Shown piece after piece: positions 23,795-31,119 of a DNA stretch of 33,303 nucleotides. A model generated the notes under the pieces. That model ran no database searches. It was given only the letters and a program-made list of their open reading frames with translations, and was not told where the DNA came from. The stretch comes from JAHOYW01 sp964515915. Lineage in GTDB: Bacteria > Verrucomicrobiota > Lentisphaeria > Victivallales > Victivallaceae. Numbering within the stretch: the first letter of the stretch is position 1; every line of letters starts with the position of its first letter. The stretch spans positions 1 to 33,303 of the forward strand of contig CAZEXM010000009.1 in assembly GCA_964515915.1 (NCBI GenBank), in the 5' to 3' direction. The translations under genes were made by a program, and so were the position numbers.

Positions 23795-24636
23795 TGGAAT
23801 ATAAATTCTTTAATATGGAAAATTTATCCAAATATCTCGGGCATATGCCGCGGAAGTTCAGTTCTCCCATGCCGGTAAACTCAATAGGTTTCGTGCCGCG
23901 CAAAAAAGATCGCGTGCTGCGTTCATTTAAAAGTTTCAACTTCTCATTCATCCTTGAGGGAACCGGCACATATATATATCGCGGAGAAGCATATAAGGTT
24001 AACGCGCCTTGTGTTATCGCTCAATGGCCGGGAGAGCCGATGGATTACGGGCCGGACAAAACATGGTATGAAGTTTTTTTAATTTATCCTTCATCCTCAG
24101 GGGATTTTTTACAGAAAAGAAATTTTTTCCGGCAGGGACAGCCGCTCTGGCATATTTCCGATCCCGGCCGGATTTTAAAGCAGCTTACAGAATTGAAAAC
24201 AGCTTTAAGCGTAATGCCGTTAAACCCGGACCGGATTGACTACCTTTGTGAAGGAATGATAATGGAAAGTTTGTTGACCCAGTCAAGTCCGCCGCAAACA
24301 TTGGAAGAAGGAAAAATCAGGATATTAAAATCATATATCAGCACTAATTTTACGGTCAAACATGATTATGCCCAACTTGCCGGCCGGTACGGAATGTCAC
24401 TTTCGACATTTCGCCGCCGCTGGTTGGAACACACTGGAATACCGCCGGCGAAATACCAAAGCCGCCGCTTAATTCAGGAAGCCTGCCGGCTGCTCATCGA
24501 AAGCAATGAAAGCATCAAGGAAATCGCGGAAATATTGAATTTCCAGGATCCGCTTTATTTCAGCAAAAAATTCCACAAGGAAAGCGGTTTCACTCCAAGT
24601 CAATATCGGAAACAACACGCGCAGTTCCCGATATAG
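23794..24636 (+). CDS. AraC family transcriptional regulator
   Basis: A 280-aa regulator with an N-terminal AraC-like cupin ligand-binding domain (about 25-100; SFNFSFILEGTGTYIYRGE is the first strand pair) and a C-terminal double helix-turn-helix. The first HTH is at about 192-213 (YAQLAGRYGMSLSTFRRRW) and the second at about 240-262 (IKEIAEILNFQDPLYFSKKF), followed by the family tail SGFTPSQYRK. The start is uncertain: ATG 23794 lies about 14 nt after the predicted transcript start and has no ribosome site, and ATG 23815 is an alternative. It is divergent from the oxidoreductase-ThuA operon, which it likely controls in response to a sugar. Confidence 0.92.
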   Translation: MEYKFFNMENLSKYLGHMPRKFSSPMPVNSIGFVPRKKDRVLRSFKSFNFSFILEGTGTYIYRGEAYKVNAPCVIAQWPGEPMDYGPDKTWYEVFLIYPSSSGDFLQKRNFFRQGQPLWHISDPGRILKQLTELKTALSVMPLNPDRIDYLCEGMIMESLLTQSSPPQTLEEGKIRILKSYISTNFTVKHDYAQLAGRYGMSLSTFRRRWLEHTGIPPAKYQSRRLIQEACRLLIESNESIKEIAEILNFQDPLYFSKKFHKESGFTPSQYRKQHAQFPI

Positions 24637-24712
24637 CATACTGTATAACTTAAAAATTACGCGAAAGTAATTGACTGTGCTCCGGAATATGTTAAATTAA
24701 TCAAGCAACAGC

Positions 24713-24751
24713 CAACATGGAATATCCTGGGATGAAGGAAAGAAAGAACAG
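24713..24751 (+). repeat. Dispersed repeat fragment at the start of the lipoyl-enzyme gene
   Basis: 39 bp that match 29589-29627 at about 33 of 39 positions, including the GGAATATCC and GGATGAAGGAAA cores. It covers the first codons of the gene at 24717, so the N-terminal MEYPGMKERKN may be repeat-derived. Confidence 0.55.
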
Positions 24752-25460
24752 CAGAAAGCAATGGTATTTATTTCTTGACACCGCGCACAGCCCTTTTTAT
24801 AATATGGCTATGGATGAAGCTTTGCTGCAGTGTGCGGAAAAATCCGGCATTCCGTTAATCCGGATTTACGGCTGGGACCGTCCTTCCGTGAGCATCGGCT
24901 ACGTTCAGCGTTATGATGCCGCGCCCGGCGATAAATATACCGTCGTGCGGCGCCCTACAGGCGGTGGAGTCGTTTACCATGACTATGATTTGACCTATAC
25001 CGCGATTGTTCCGATTGATGACCCGGTCTGTGAATTGAACAGGATTGACTCCTACCATGTCTTTCATCACGCTATTCTGCAGACTTTCAGTGAATTCGGA
25101 CTTGAGGCGAATTTAGCTCCCGGTAAATGCGCTCCGGCAGACCGCGCGACAATGCAGTGTTTTACCACTCCCACCCGCTACGATGTCGTCGCGGCCGGGA
25201 AGAAATACGCCGGAGCGGCGCAGCGAAGAACTAAAAACGGTATCCTGCATCAAGGCAGTATTGATTTGAAAGCAGTCAAGGGAGAAAAGGAATTACTTAC
25301 AAAAAAATTGCTCCGGGCATTTGAAAAACAGTTCAACATGAACTTTATTGATTTCAAGCCGGATGCCGCTTTACTGGAACAGGCGATAGAGTTGGCGCGA
25401 ACAAAATACGCTACTGATAATTGGAATAGGCATAAAAAATTTGAGCGGAAAAATGTCTGA
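24717..25460 (+). CDS. Lipoate-protein ligase / LipM-like octanoyltransferase
   Basis: A 247-aa protein of the biotin/lipoyl ligase catalytic fold that loads lipoyl or octanoyl groups on carrier domains such as GcvH or E2 subunits. RRPTGGGVVYHD (78-89) is the acyl-binding motif and GKKYAGAAQRR (161-171) has the family lysine. Cys148 in a QCFTTPTRYDVV context is where LipM octanoyltransferases carry their catalytic cysteine, so LipM rather than LplA is plausible. The first ATG and an in-frame ATG at 24732 both lie in a repeat-like segment; neither has a strong ribosome site. The 3' end overlaps the rnc start by 8 bp. Confidence 0.85.
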   Translation: MEYPGMKERKNSRKQWYLFLDTAHSPFYNMAMDEALLQCAEKSGIPLIRIYGWDRPSVSIGYVQRYDAAPGDKYTVVRRPTGGGVVYHDYDLTYTAIVPIDDPVCELNRIDSYHVFHHAILQTFSEFGLEANLAPGKCAPADRATMQCFTTPTRYDVVAAGKKYAGAAQRRTKNGILHQGSIDLKAVKGEKELLTKKLLRAFEKQFNMNFIDFKPDAALLEQAIELARTKYATDNWNRHKKFERKNV

Positions 25461-26154
25461 AGATATTGAAAAATTAAAGTCTAAAATCAATTACAACTTT
25501 AAGGACAAAGCATTATTACGCGAAGCCCTGACCCATCGTACTTACGCCGTTGAAAACTCCCTGCCCTACGATAATCAGCGTTTGGAATTCCTTGGCGACG
25601 CGGTTTTGGAAATCATCCTCAGTGAACGTCTTTTTCAATTATACCCCGACGCCCAGGAAGGTGAATTGACCAAAATGCGCTCAGCAATGGTCAACAAGAG
25701 ATCACTGGCAAAACTCGCCCAAAATATAGAACTTGGCGCTTTTATGATTACCGGCCGAGGCGAAAAGGAAAACGGCGGCTGTGAACGCGCCTCAACTCTA
25801 TCGGATTTATTTGAAGCCCTGATCGGCGCGTTTTATCTGGACGCGGGACTGGATGTGGTGAGGAAATTTGTTCTGGAAATAGTCAAAAATGAATTTCCGG
25901 AACCACAAAAACTGCTTGTAGACCTGAATCCCAAAGGAATTTTACAGGAATATTCTCAAAAGAAATGGAATGAACCGCCGAGCTATAAAATTTTATCCGT
26001 CAGCGGGCCGGATCATGCGCCGATTTTCACGGTCAAGGTAATTGTGGACCAGACAAGCGCGATCGGCACCGCGTCAAACCGCAAGCATGCCGAGATCGAA
26101 GCCGCTAAAAACGCTATACTGATTATTTCAGAAAGCAATCCGGACTTTTTTTGA
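25453..26154 (+). CDS. rnc: Ribonuclease III
   Basis: Double-strand-specific endoribonuclease for rRNA and mRNA processing. The 233 aa comprise an RNase III domain and a dsRNA-binding domain. Catalytic residues are all visible: Glu45 and Asp49 in RLEFLGDAVLE, Asp118 and Glu121 in LSDLFEALIGA. The dsRBD (about 160-230) ends in SNRKHAEIEAAKNAI. The ATG at 25453, with GGAAAA ahead, is preferred over a TTG at 25441; it overlaps the lipoyl-enzyme gene by 8 bp, so translation is probably coupled. Length is normal. Confidence 0.97.
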   Translation: MSEDIEKLKSKINYNFKDKALLREALTHRTYAVENSLPYDNQRLEFLGDAVLEIILSERLFQLYPDAQEGELTKMRSAMVNKRSLAKLAQNIELGAFMITGRGEKENGGCERASTLSDLFEALIGAFYLDAGLDVVRKFVLEIVKNEFPEPQKLLVDLNPKGILQEYSQKKWNEPPSYKILSVSGPDHAPIFTVKVIVDQTSAIGTASNRKHAEIEAAKNAILIISESNPDFF

Positions 26155-26175
26155 CGCCTTGGAGCAGAATAAACA

Positions 26176-26333
26176 GCAAGCAGGAATGTAGTTCAAGCGT
26201 CTCGCTTGAGAGTATTCACAACCGGGACGGTTATGCTGCATTGTAATTATTACCGCAAGCAGGAATGTAGTTCAAGCGTCTCGCTTGAGAGTATTCACAA
26301 CCGGGACGGTTATGCTACATTGTAATCATTACC
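26176..26333 (+). repeat. Two tandem copies of a 79-bp hairpin-bearing repeat
   Basis: Units 26176-26254 and 26255-26333 differ at only two of 79 positions. Each contains a perfect 7-bp stem TCAAGCG/CGCTTGA with a TCT loop and a second stem AACCG/CGGTT with a GGA loop. No reading frame is convincing. The pair fills most of the 222-bp gap between rnc and the alcohol dehydrogenase gene. It is not a CRISPR: no spacers, only two units. Confidence 0.9.
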
Positions 26334-26376
26334 GTATCCCGCCCCGTCGGGCTTTAACTTACAGGAAACAAGATTA

Positions 26377-27489
26377 ATGAATTATAATTTAAGTTTTCCG
26401 GGAAAAGTTATTTTCGGAGCCGGCACTGTAGAGAATTTGCCCGGCGAACTGCCGAATAGAGCCAAATTATTATTAGTCGCCGGCAAACATGCCGAAAGCT
26501 CCGGGCTCATCAACAGGATCACACAAATTCTAGCGGATTTTGAACTTTTTGTTGTTTGCGGTGTACAAGCGGAACCGCCGCTTTCCGCGGTTGATAAAAT
26601 CATCATGTCTGGCCGCGCGAACAATGTATCAGCTATAATTGCCGTCGGTGGCGGCAGTGTAATTGACGCAGCCAAAGCGGCGGCGGCGCTTATTCCCCTG
26701 GACGGTAAAACCGGCGATTATTTTTATGGCAGGAAATCAATTCCCGGCAAAGGACTGTTTTTCGCGGCACTGCCGACCACCGCCGGAACCGGTACGGAAG
26801 CCACGCCGAATGCGGTTTTGACTGATCCTGAAACCGGAATCAAAAAATCGCTTCGCCACGATACTATGTTTCCCGACCTGGCCATCATCGATCCGGAATT
26901 AACTTATACCTGTCCGCGCGATTTGACCGCGCACTGCGGACTTGACGCCCTGACCCAGGCAATCGAATCTTATATTTCCCGCGGCGCAAATACCGTTTCA
27001 AAAGCTCTCGCCGGCAAAGCGACGCAAATGATTTTCACCGCGCTTCCCAAAGTCTACGCTGACCTGAACGATAAAAATGCCCGCAATGACCTGGCTGAAG
27101 GCAGTATGATTACGGCTTTGGCTTTTGCGCAAAGCAGTTTGGGCGCGGTGCATGGTTTGGCACATCCGCTCGGCAGCAAACTGCATGTCCCCCACGGTTT
27201 GTGCTGCGCGATTCTGCTGCCTGAAATTCTGCGCCGGAATCAAAATTTCTGTTCGGAAGCCCTGGATGAACTCGCTTTGAGCTGCGGCTGCGCGGACGGC
27301 GGCGGTTTCATCGGGCAAATTGAAAAGTTGTGCGGAAATTTAGCCGTCCCCGGCAATTTACGGAAATTCGGCATAAACCCTGCAGTTTTCCCCTTTGTCC
27401 TGGAAAACTGCCGCAGCGGCAGTATGCGCAGCAATCCGCGTCATTTTGAAGATACTGAAATCCTGGAAATACTGGAATCACTTTTATGA
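26377..27489 (+). CDS. Iron-containing alcohol dehydrogenase family protein
   Basis: A 370-aa group III alcohol dehydrogenase-like enzyme, which usually reduces aldehydes or oxidises small alcohols with NAD(P). The nucleotide-binding GGGSVIDAAK is at 91-100 and TTAGTGTEATPNAVLT at 134-149. Metal-site residues: Asp190 in GLDAL, His259 or His263 in VHGLAHPLG, and His273 in VPHG. The second ligand position, His in FucO-type enzymes (DALTH), is Gln194 here, a substitution known in some family members that may change metal use. AGGA precedes the ATG. Its stop overlaps the next gene by four bases, so it is coupled to a PfkB kinase, pointing to a sugar or polyol pathway. Confidence 0.93.
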   Translation: MNYNLSFPGKVIFGAGTVENLPGELPNRAKLLLVAGKHAESSGLINRITQILADFELFVVCGVQAEPPLSAVDKIIMSGRANNVSAIIAVGGGSVIDAAKAAAALIPLDGKTGDYFYGRKSIPGKGLFFAALPTTAGTGTEATPNAVLTDPETGIKKSLRHDTMFPDLAIIDPELTYTCPRDLTAHCGLDALTQAIESYISRGANTVSKALAGKATQMIFTALPKVYADLNDKNARNDLAEGSMITALAFAQSSLGAVHGLAHPLGSKLHVPHGLCCAILLPEILRRNQNFCSEALDELALSCGCADGGGFIGQIEKLCGNLAVPGNLRKFGINPAVFPFVLENCRSGSMRSNPRHFEDTEILEILESLL

Positions 27490-28436
27490 ACAAATTCCGT
27501 TTTAAAGCTATTCTCGCTTTAGGCCCCAACCCGGCCTGGCAAAAAACTTTATTCTTCGACGAACTGCGTCCCGGCGAAGTAAACCGCGCTTACGACATGC
27601 AGAGTTATGCCTCCGGCAAAGCTGTTAATTTCTGCCGCGCCGCCGGATGCTGGGGCAATACGCAAGTGGAACTTTTACAGTTTGCCGGCGGGGATACCGG
27701 CAGACAGCTTTGCCGGTATCTGGAAGAAGAAGGTATTCCAAATCAAAGCGTCCGGGTAAAACACGCCACCCGGACTTGCTACACATGCCTGTCTGCCGGC
27801 TCACGGCCCATGACGGAACTGATTGAACCGTCATTTCCGGTCAGCGAAAGCGAAATGCGCCAGTTCCATGATTTATTAGCCCGGAATATTCATCGCTTTG
27901 CCGGGGCCGCCTTTTGCGGTACCCTGCCGTCCGGCAGTTCAATTGAAATTTACCGGCACGCGGCTGAAATAATCAAGGAAGCGAATTTACCCTTAATGAT
28001 AGATTCGTGGCAGAACATCGCGCCCGTCCTTGAAACCGGCGGAAATCTTATTTTCAAAGTTAATGCTGAAGAAATAAAACTCGTTGCTGGCGATAAAGAT
28101 ATTATCAGGGCTGTAAAAACAGTTCTGAATAAATATAATTTAACCGCGGTCGCGGTTACTGACGGGCCCGGGAGAGCATATTTAGCCGGCGGCGATAAAC
28201 TTTATATTTATGAATTGCCGGTGCTGGCTGAAATTGTCAGTTCCCTGGGCTGCGGTGATACCAATGCGTCAATATTTTTCAGCGAATACCTGGCGGGGAC
28301 TTCCCTTGAAGACGCCTTTGCCCGCGGGCTGGCGGCGGCATCGGCGAATTGCCTCAGTGCTGCTTGCGGAGATTTTATCAAAGAAACCGCGGCGAAGCTG
28401 TATGCAAAAATTAAAATCAATGCTACTGTATTGTAA
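27486..28436 (+). CDS. PfkB family sugar kinase (1-phosphofructokinase/tagatose-6-phosphate kinase type)
   Basis: A 316-aa ribokinase-fold kinase. The N-terminal signature is ASGKAVNF (42-49), in the position of the SGKGINVA motif of hexose-phosphate kinases. NFK/KVNAEE at 190-196 is the substrate/ATP loop, and the catalytic aspartate is Asp258 in a GCGDT motif where most relatives have GAGDS. The pattern fits the FruK/LacC branch that phosphorylates sugar phosphates at C1 or C6. The start codon overlaps the alcohol dehydrogenase stop (ATGA). The actual sugar cannot be told; pairing with an Fe-alcohol dehydrogenase suggests polyol or deoxysugar use. Confidence 0.9.
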   Translation: MNKFRFKAILALGPNPAWQKTLFFDELRPGEVNRAYDMQSYASGKAVNFCRAAGCWGNTQVELLQFAGGDTGRQLCRYLEEEGIPNQSVRVKHATRTCYTCLSAGSRPMTELIEPSFPVSESEMRQFHDLLARNIHRFAGAAFCGTLPSGSSIEIYRHAAEIIKEANLPLMIDSWQNIAPVLETGGNLIFKVNAEEIKLVAGDKDIIRAVKTVLNKYNLTAVAVTDGPGRAYLAGGDKLYIYELPVLAEIVSSLGCGDTNASIFFSEYLAGTSLEDAFARGLAAASANCLSAACGDFIKETAAKLYAKIKINATVL

Positions 28437-28460
28437 TTAATAATGCAACAGGAGTAAAAA

Positions 28461-29540
28461 ATGGAACAGGAAATGGAAACAAAACAGCCGCCTCCAATTG
28501 AAAACCTAACTGCCTGCAAGCAGAAAAAAATCCATGGATGCCTTTGGGTTTTACTGGGTTTCGGGGCTTTTTGCTTCATTGTTTTTGGAGCAGCCGTAAT
28601 TTTCGGTACTATCATAGCCAGCGGTTTCAGTAAGATTAAAGACATAAGCGACGAGCAATTCGAATCATACGAACGCAAATTTATTTCCGGCAGCAAATCT
28701 TCTCCTAATACTATTTTGGTTATACCGGTAAACGGTGTAATCACTGCCGGTAGTGAGCCATCTCTTTTCGACGCGGCAATGGCTTCCGCGGCAAAAATCT
28801 GCCAGTACCTGAAAATGGCGAAAAAAGACAAATCCGTCAAAGCGGTCATTATGAATATAAATTCACCGGGCGGCGAAGTCGTCGCCAGCGATCAAATACA
28901 TCACGCCATCATGCAGGTTCGTAATGCCGGAAAACCCGTAATCGCCGTAATCGGAACCATGGGCGCCAGCGGCGGATACTACATTGCCTGCGCTTGTGAT
29001 AAAATAATTGCTCATCGTTTGTCTGTCACCGGCAGCATCGGAGTCATTATCCAAAGCTATAAATATTACGACCTGTTGAAAAAAATAGGCGTGAAAAGCG
29101 ACACTTACACTTCGTGCAGATACAAAGACCTGCTCAGCGGGGCCCGCAAAGAAAAACCCGGCGAACGGGCTATTATTCAAGGCCATATTGACAAGGTTTA
29201 TCAGGCCTTTATTAAAATCGTCGCCGACGGCAGGCCGGCATTGAGTGTTAAGCAGCTTCAAAACTCCATCATAACCGACGGACGGATTTTCCTCGGCTCG
29301 GAAGCTCTGAAACTTAAATTAATCGACAAGCTGGGATTTTTTGAGGACGGCGTCAAAATTGCCGCAAAACTTGCCGATTTGAAAGATTACCGCGTTGTTG
29401 CCTATAAAAAGAAATTCTCCATAGCGGCATTTTTCAACGCTAAATCAGGCATTCAAGCAAGCAGCATCAATATAAAAATCCCTGGAAAAAGTAAAAACAT
29501 GATTGAGGCCGGGAAATTTTATTATATGCCGATACAGTAA
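28461..29540 (+). CDS. sppA: Signal peptide peptidase SppA, short form
   Basis: A 359-aa S49 family membrane-bound serine protease that degrades cleaved signal peptides. A Cys- and Lys-bearing cytosolic start leads to a membrane helix at about 27-53. The S49 domain has NINSPGGEVVASDQI (132-146), the nucleophile Ser170 in MGASGGYY, and the general-base Lys222 in CRYKDLLSGAR. The length is that of the single-domain bacterial form rather than the 67-kDa tandem form of E. coli. AGGAGT before the ATG is a good ribosome site, 24 bp after the kinase gene. Confidence 0.94.
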   Translation: MEQEMETKQPPPIENLTACKQKKIHGCLWVLLGFGAFCFIVFGAAVIFGTIIASGFSKIKDISDEQFESYERKFISGSKSSPNTILVIPVNGVITAGSEPSLFDAAMASAAKICQYLKMAKKDKSVKAVIMNINSPGGEVVASDQIHHAIMQVRNAGKPVIAVIGTMGASGGYYIACACDKIIAHRLSVTGSIGVIIQSYKYYDLLKKIGVKSDTYTSCRYKDLLSGARKEKPGERAIIQGHIDKVYQAFIKIVADGRPALSVKQLQNSIITDGRIFLGSEALKLKLIDKLGFFEDGVKIAAKLADLKDYRVVAYKKKFSIAAFFNAKSGIQASSINIKIPGKSKNMIEAGKFYYMPIQ

Positions 29541-29574
29541 TATTAATATAAGACTTTTGCTAAATAAAAAAAGT

Positions 29575-29736
29575 GAACATCCAATATCCAACAAGGAATA
29601 TCCAAGGATGAAGGAAAAAAAGAATACGGAAAAACGTAATCAGACGAACTAATTTCAATTTTATTCAAAAACATAGAGACCGCCCAAAAGAAAAAGGAGC
29701 GATAGCGACGCTCTCCCACTTGGATATTGGATATTC
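29575..29736. repeat. 162-bp element with imperfect terminal inverted repeats
   Basis: GAACATCCAATATCCAA at 29575-29591 and its reverse complement at 29720-29736 match at 16 of 17 positions. Between them are a unit shared with the start of the lipoyl-enzyme gene (29589-29627), an A-rich middle and a GAGCG/CGCTC hairpin at about 29697-29713. The longest reading frame inside is 14 codons. The remaining parts of the 277-bp sppA-purT gap hold nothing recognised apart from the GAGGGA ribosome site of purT. Confidence 0.65.
29589..29627 (+). repeat. Dispersed repeat unit shared with 24713-24751
   Basis: 39 bp matching the first codons of the lipoyl-enzyme gene at about 33 of 39 positions, here in a non-coding context. 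It lies in the left part of the 162-bp inverted-repeat element. Confidence 0.55.
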
Positions 29737-29817
29737 AAATTCATGAGAGTCATCTATGGCAATAAATAAAGTATTGATAGAAATTCAAATAAACAATAAT
29801 ATTTGCGAGGGACAAGC

Positions 29818-30999
29818 ATGGCTTCAATTGGAACCCCACTGAGCAGCACGGCAGTCAAAGTATTACTTTGCGGTTCGGGCGAACTAGGCAAGGAAGTTGT
29901 CATTGAACTGCAGCGTCTGGGCGTTGAGGTAATCGCCCTGGACAGCCGCGAAAATTCACCGGCAATGCAGGTCGCGCATCGTTCATACACTTTTTCAATG
30001 CTTGACGGCGCTAAACTGCGCGAGGTAATCGAAAAAGAGCGCCCTGACTACATTGTCCCGGAAATAGAAGCCATTGCCACCGATACTTTAGCCGAGTTGG
30101 AAGCGGAAGGTTTCAATGTAATTCCCACCGCTAAAGCCGTACGCTTAACCATGAACCGCGAAGGAATTCGCCGTTTAGCCGCCGAGGAATTGGGCTTGAG
30201 GACTTCCCCTTACCGCTTTGCCGCGAGCAAAGAAGAATTTTTAGCGGCGGTAGAAGAAGTCGGCATACCCTGCGTCGTCAAACCGATAATGAGTTCTTCC
30301 GGACATGGCCAAAGCACCATAAAAACTACTGACGACATCGAAAATGCCTGGAATTATTCACAGGCAGGCGGACGCGCCGGCGCGGGCAAAGTAATTGTTG
30401 AAGGATTTATTGATTTTGACTATGAAATAACGCTTCTGACCGTGCGCCATATCGGTGGAACATCTTTCCTGAAACCGATTGGACATCATCAGGTCGATGG
30501 TGATTACCGCGAATCATGGCAGCCGCAGGCAATGTCTGAAAAAGCTTTGCGGGACGCTCAGGATATGGCCCGGAAAGTTACTGACGCCCTGGGCGGGCGC
30601 GGTATTTTCGGGGTTGAACTCTTCGTCAAAGACGATCAAGTTATCTTCAGTGAAGTTTCGCCTCGTCCGCATGATACCGGTATGGTCACAATGATTTCCC
30701 AGGATCTTTCTGAATTTGCGCTGCACGCCAGGGCTATTCTGGGTTTGCCGGTTCCAAATATCGCTTTTCGCGGCCCGTCCGTCTCGCGCGCGGTGGTCGT
30801 CGAAGGTAAATCAAAGCAGGTTAAGTTCAATAATCTGGATAAAGTGCTGGAAGAAGCGGATACTGCAATGCGTATTTTCGGCAAAGCCGAAGTCGACGGA
30901 CATCGCCGGATGGCGGTAATTCTGGCGCGGGACGAAAACCTTGAAGCCGCCGCCGCCAAAGCCGAACGCGCTTACCGGAAATTAGGTATTGAACTTTAA
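29818..30999 (+). CDS. purT: Formate-dependent phosphoribosylglycinamide formyltransferase PurT
   Basis: ATP-grasp enzyme that makes formyl-GAR from GAR, formate and ATP, the folate-independent route at the third step of purine synthesis. The 393-aa length matches E. coli PurT. Visible hallmarks: LLCGSGELGKEV (17-27), PEIEAIATDTL, the ATP-grasp VKPIMSSSGHGQS loop, HHQVDGDYRESWQP and FSEVSPRPHDTGMVT with metal-binding Glu. The ATG at 29818 has GAGGGA upstream; a TTG five codons earlier would bury that site. It appears to be a single-gene unit, with a possible terminator after it. Confidence 0.97.
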   Translation: MASIGTPLSSTAVKVLLCGSGELGKEVVIELQRLGVEVIALDSRENSPAMQVAHRSYTFSMLDGAKLREVIEKERPDYIVPEIEAIATDTLAELEAEGFNVIPTAKAVRLTMNREGIRRLAAEELGLRTSPYRFAASKEEFLAAVEEVGIPCVVKPIMSSSGHGQSTIKTTDDIENAWNYSQAGGRAGAGKVIVEGFIDFDYEITLLTVRHIGGTSFLKPIGHHQVDGDYRESWQPQAMSEKALRDAQDMARKVTDALGGRGIFGVELFVKDDQVIFSEVSPRPHDTGMVTMISQDLSEFALHARAILGLPVPNIAFRGPSVSRAVVVEGKSKQVKFNNLDKVLEEADTAMRIFGKAEVDGHRRMAVILARDENLEAAAAKAERAYRKLGIEL

Positions 31000-31021
31000 A
31001 TAAGCCGGAAGGGAGAAAATT

Positions 31022-31052
31022 AGGGGGAGAGGACAAAACCCCTCTGCTTTTT
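31022..31052 (+). terminator. Possible intrinsic terminator after purT
   Basis: A G-rich/C-rich hairpin (AGGGG at 31022-31026 with CCCCT at 31039-31043, or alternatively AGAGG with CCTCT) followed by GCTTTTT. Stems are only 5 bp, so strength is uncertain. Confidence 0.4.
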
Positions 31053-31071
31053 CAAAAACTTTTTGGAGTAT

Positions 31072-31109
31072 CGAGTTGAATAACGCAATTAATTGCGTTT
31101 TTCAACTCG
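31072..31109. promoter_or_regulatory. 38-nt palindrome directly before the PD-(D/E)XK-like gene
   Basis: Outer arms CGAGTTGAA/TTCAACTCG and inner arms AACGCAATT/AATTGCGTT are perfectly complementary, broken only by one T-T mismatch, with no loop. It ends 10 bp before the ATG at 31120 and touches the GGGGA ribosome site. Possible roles are an operator for a dimeric repressor, an RNA hairpin masking the ribosome site, or a second terminator, since TTTTT occurs in the right arm. Confidence 0.65.
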
Positions 31110-31119
31110 GGGATATAAT

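Noticed and set aside
26176..26333. CRISPR array
   Set aside because: Only two directly adjacent near-identical 79-bp units with no spacers and no cas genes.
28208..28849. 213-aa minus-strand frame across the PfkB/sppA junction
   Set aside because: It spans two well-supported genes in antisense and has no recognisable domain or ribosome site.
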